This document shows, piece after piece, positions 6,298 to 8,221 of a stretch of 8,221 nt of DNA. Position 1 is the stretch's first letter. Every line of letters begins with the position of its first letter. The DNA comes from Pseudonocardia sp. (GTDB lineage Bacteria > Actinomycetota > Actinomycetes > Mycobacteriales > Pseudonocardiaceae). A program made the position numbers and the translations under genes. The notes beneath the pieces are model-generated. The model made no database searches, was not told the DNA's origin, and saw only the letters and a list, made by a program, of their open reading frames with translations. Where the stretch lies: the NCBI GenBank assembly GCA_030453005.1, contig JAKDLE010000092.1:1-8221 (forward strand), read 5' to 3'.

Positions 6298-7169
6298 TCA
6301 CCGCAGATCGTGCCCTGGCCAGCCGGGCAGTCGGGCGCCGAGGACCGCGGCCTGGAGGGTGAAGCGCTGTGCGGGGTTCGTGGGGTCGGACCCGGTCAGT
6401 GTCTTGATCCGGTCGAGCCGGTAGGCGACCGCGCGGACGGACAGGTGCAGTCGGCGGGCGGCTTCGGTGGTGACGCCGGTCAGGCCCTCCCGATCGGCAG
6501 GAGCGATGACGACGATCCAGCCGTCCTTCGTGGCCACCAGGACATCCCGGTCGCCCATCCGACGCACGACGGCGTGTTCGAGGGAGCTGATCGCCGACTC
6601 GGCGCCGTCGAGGCGACCGGTGGGTGCGGCCAACGCGACCTGGTGCGGCCGGGCCAGGTCCAGTCCGAAGGGCTCGGCGCGTTCCACCAGCCTGCCCACG
6701 TCGGCGTCGCCGCGCAGCAGGTCCTCGATGAACTCCCGGCGCAGCGTCTCCTCCCACCGCACCAGCTGCCTGCGGGCCTCGGTGTAGCCCTCGACCAGGC
6801 TGGCGACCGCCGTGTCGACCACGTACAGCACCGCGTCGGCGGCGGCACGTCCGCTCCGCTGTCCCGCGACTGGACCACCATCGGGAGCTCCCCCCGCAGC
6901 CGCCGGGCCGCACAGAGGTAGAGCTGCACGGCGCTGCCTGCCGACACGCCCAGCTCCGCGGCCCGTCGTCCGAGCAGGCCCACCGCTTCGAGCTCGGAGG
7001 GCTCGGGCTTGCGCCCGGTGGTGGCGGCGTCGGCCAGCAGCCTCAGGTAGTCGCCGAGGAGCTCCACCGGCACCCCGCCCGCCTCTCGGCCTGCTGCCTG
7101 CGCGACCTCGACGAGCCAAGCGCCGCCGGTCGTCCGGGCGTCCCCTCGCAGGCAGGTGCTACGACGCAC
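6298..7169 (-). pseudogene. Broken PucR/CdaR-type transcriptional regulator
   Basis: The family is a one-component regulator with an N-terminal helical region, a GGDEF-like middle and a C-terminal helix-turn-helix (HTH_30). The first part is read from GTG 7169 and contains GGVPVELLGDYLRLLADAAT, then LLGRRAAELGVSAGSAVQLY, then RRLRGELPMVVQSRDSGADV. At about 6843-6855 the frame shifts by one base and continues as AAADAVLYVVDTAVASLVEG, then RREFIEDLLRGDADVGRLVE, then FGLDLARPHQVALAAPTGRL and GDRDVLVATKDGWIVVIAPA. Near 6480 it jumps from ADREGLTG directly to VTTEAARRLHLSVRAVAYRL, the DNA-binding helix-turn-helix, then AQRFTLQAAVLGARL and the stop at 6298. From memory of intact relatives about 110-140 residues are missing at that join. 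The helix-turn-helix itself is well preserved but can only be reached through the frameshift. It lies 36 bases downstream of the stress protein gene on the same strand. Confidence 0.82.
6311..6329. terminator. Hairpin at the ligase/PucR-remnant convergent junction
   Basis: TGCCC-T-GGC-CA-GCC-GGGCA forms an 8-bp stem with a single bulged T and a 2-base loop, 35 bases after the ligase stop and inside the last codons of the PucR remnant. There is no T-run. It is a plausible terminator for the ligase gene only because of its place; in sequence this rich in GC such stems are common. Confidence 0.25.
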
Positions 7170-7205
7170 CGTGGTTCGGCACGGCCGCTCCGTTCCTCAG
7201 CGGGG

Positions 7206-8174
7206 TCATCGTGACCACCACCCGGGGCCGGGGCTCCTGTCGTGACCTGAGGCCGGATCACGCTCCGTGACCGGAGGCACGGCGGGGTCGTTGCGGACGA
7301 TCGCGACCGGGCTGTGGCCGTGGTGCAGGACGGACTGGCTGACCGAGCCGAACATCGTGCCCAGGACCTGGCCTCGGCCTCGGGACCCGACGACGACCAG
7401 CGCCGCGCCGCGGGACTCGGCGACCAGCACGTCGGCGGGGTCGCCGGGCACGAGTGTGGTGACGACCGGGACGTCGGCGAACTCGGACCGCAGGGGAGCC
7501 AGTGCGCGCGCCAGTGCCCTGCGCGCGAGCGCTTCGGCCATGGTCGTCGATGCGGCGACCGGCGTGGAGCCCGCGGGGGTGTCCGGCGTCCAGGCGTGCA
7601 CCGCGGCGAGGGGGATGCCGCGCTGCCGGGCGGCCTGGAACGCGAACCTGATCGCCGGAGCGCATGCCGGTGTCGGGTCGGCGCCCACGACGACTCGGAG
7701 CGGCGACCAGCCGGGAGCGCCGTCGCCGCGGGCCGGTCGGATGACGACGACGGGGCAGGAGGCGTGCGCGGCGACCTGGACGGAGACCGACTTCGTCAGC
7801 AGGCTCCGCGCACCGCACAGTCCACGGCTGCCCAGGACGAGCAGTTGCGCGTCGGCGGCCTCGTCGAGCAGCGTCCGGTTCGGTGTCCCCCACAGCAGCA
7901 GGGCCGAGACCTCCACGTCGGACGCGACCGAGCGGGCGCGGGCGACCGCCTCGCTCAGCACCGTCTCGGCCGCGGTGCGAGCCGTGAAGGCGTCGTCGAT
8001 CGGCGGGACCAGGCCGTAGCAGTCGGCGGGCAGCGGCGGGCGGAAGGCGTGCACGACGTACAGGGGGCACCCGCGGGCCGCGGCTTCGGCGGTGGCCCAG
8101 TCCACGGCGTCGCCCGCCGACCCGGCGCCGTCGATGCCGACGACCACCGGGGCTCGTCCCGCCACCGCGCTCAT
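7206..8174 (-). CDS. Universal stress protein with two tandem Usp domains
   Basis: A 322-residue cytosolic protein with two UspA-like domains, about residues 8-147 and 158-295. Each has the opening strand (VVVGIDGAGSAGDAVDWA at 10-27; VVVGADPTPACAPAIRFA at 161-178). ATP-binding members carry G-x2-G-x9-G-S/T. The second domain has it complete (G263, G266, G276-S277 in GSRGRGQVLGTMFGS). The first has G115 and G118, but K128-S129 where G-S is expected, so only the second domain is clearly nucleotide-competent. After VAIVRND a Pro/Asp-rich tail of about 28 residues ends in PGPGWWSR. ATG at 8174 overlaps the stop of the gene upstream (ATGA), suggesting translational coupling. Tandem Usp proteins in actinomycetes are often induced by hypoxia or nutrient stress; nothing in this window shows how this copy is controlled. 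Confidence 0.93.
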   Translation of the reverse strand: MSAVAGRAPVVVGIDGAGSAGDAVDWATAEAAARGCPLYVVHAFRPPLPADCYGLVPPIDDAFTARTAAETVLSEAVARARSVASDVEVSALLLWGTPNRTLLDEAADAQLLVLGSRGLCGARSLLTKSVSVQVAAHASCPVVVIRPARGDGAPGWSPLRVVVGADPTPACAPAIRFAFQAARQRGIPLAAVHAWTPDTPAGSTPVAASTTMAEALARRALARALAPLRSEFADVPVVTTLVPGDPADVLVAESRGAALVVVGSRGRGQVLGTMFGSVSQSVLHHGHSPVAIVRNDPAVPPVTERDPASGHDRSPGPGWWSR

Positions 8175-8221
8175 CGCCGAGCGATGGCCTGCGCCACCGC
8201 CTCCATCGTCGGTGAGGTGGG
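8171..8221 (-). CDS. C-terminal end of an unidentified gene running off the window
   Basis: The frame PTSPTMEAVAQAIARR followed by TGA (8171-8173) is open to the window edge. It overlaps the start of the universal stress protein gene as ATGA. The composition looks like the end of a real protein, an alanine-rich helix with a basic tail, and the overlap is typical of an operon. Only 16 codons are visible, so no family can be named; another frame is also open over this short distance. Confidence 0.35.
   Translation of the reverse strand, partial: PTSPTMEAVAQAIARR

Noticed and set aside
2684..7169. Sequencing error as the sole explanation for the broken genes
   Set aside because: Single-base errors could cause the frameshifts, but the missing blocks of roughly 50-130 residues in phoU, DUF4173 and PucR cannot be explained by base-calling; misassembly remains possible and is flagged in the findings.
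1..8221. CRISPR array, tRNA/rRNA genes, insertion sequences or phage integrase
   Set aside because: No regularly spaced repeats, tRNA-like cloverleaf, rRNA signature or transposase/integrase motif was found on either strand by eye.

Overview
This is a very GC-rich stretch with strong G/C bias at third codon positions, GTG starts and short intergenic gaps. Together with the protein families present, this points to a high-GC actinomycete. The closest feel is Pseudonocardiales/Pseudonocardia, but that placement is my inference from remembered family members, not a database result.

Layout, left to right. (1) 4-999 (+) is a GDP-mannose 3,5-epimerase-like sugar-nucleotide epimerase that keeps all four catalytic residues of the plant enzyme. 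(2) 1022-2590 (-) is a two-domain protein. It has an N-terminal HPr-kinase-like fold whose phosphate-binding loop has lost its lysine, and a C-terminal Fe(II)/2-oxoglutarate dioxygenase with an intact metal site. (3) 2684-3781 holds two wrecked genes placed head to head: a DUF4153/DUF4173 membrane protein (-) and phoU (+). Both have lost their 5' ends at a shared junction near 3440, and both carry a frameshift and internal deletion. (4) 3786-4757 (-) is a MEDS-domain/histidine-kinase-like ATPase, probably an anti-sigma regulator. Just upstream of it, on the same strand, is the C-terminal half of a STAS (anti-anti-sigma) domain (4947-5153). (5) 5263-6276 (+) is a stand-alone ATP-dependent DNA ligase of the LigD ligase-domain type. 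(6) 6298-7169 (-) is a PucR-type regulator broken by a frameshift and a large internal deletion. (7) 7206-8174 (-) is a tandem universal stress protein, overlapping by ATGA the end of another gene that runs off the window.

How the genes fit together: there is no single operon. Three intact convergent pairs or gene ends (999/1022, 3781/3786, 6276/6298) are separated by only 4-22 bases, and each has a compact hairpin at or just inside the gene ends that may act as a bidirectional terminator. The surviving genes cover sugar-nucleotide chemistry, an oxygenase of unknown target, partner-switching regulation, DNA end-joining/repair and stress response. The strongest overall impression is local gene decay: four of ten protein genes are broken, mostly by internal deletions rather than single point changes. 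The most novel object is the HprK-like/dioxygenase fusion with its degenerate P-loop. I see no tRNA, rRNA, CRISPR array, transposase or insertion sequence.
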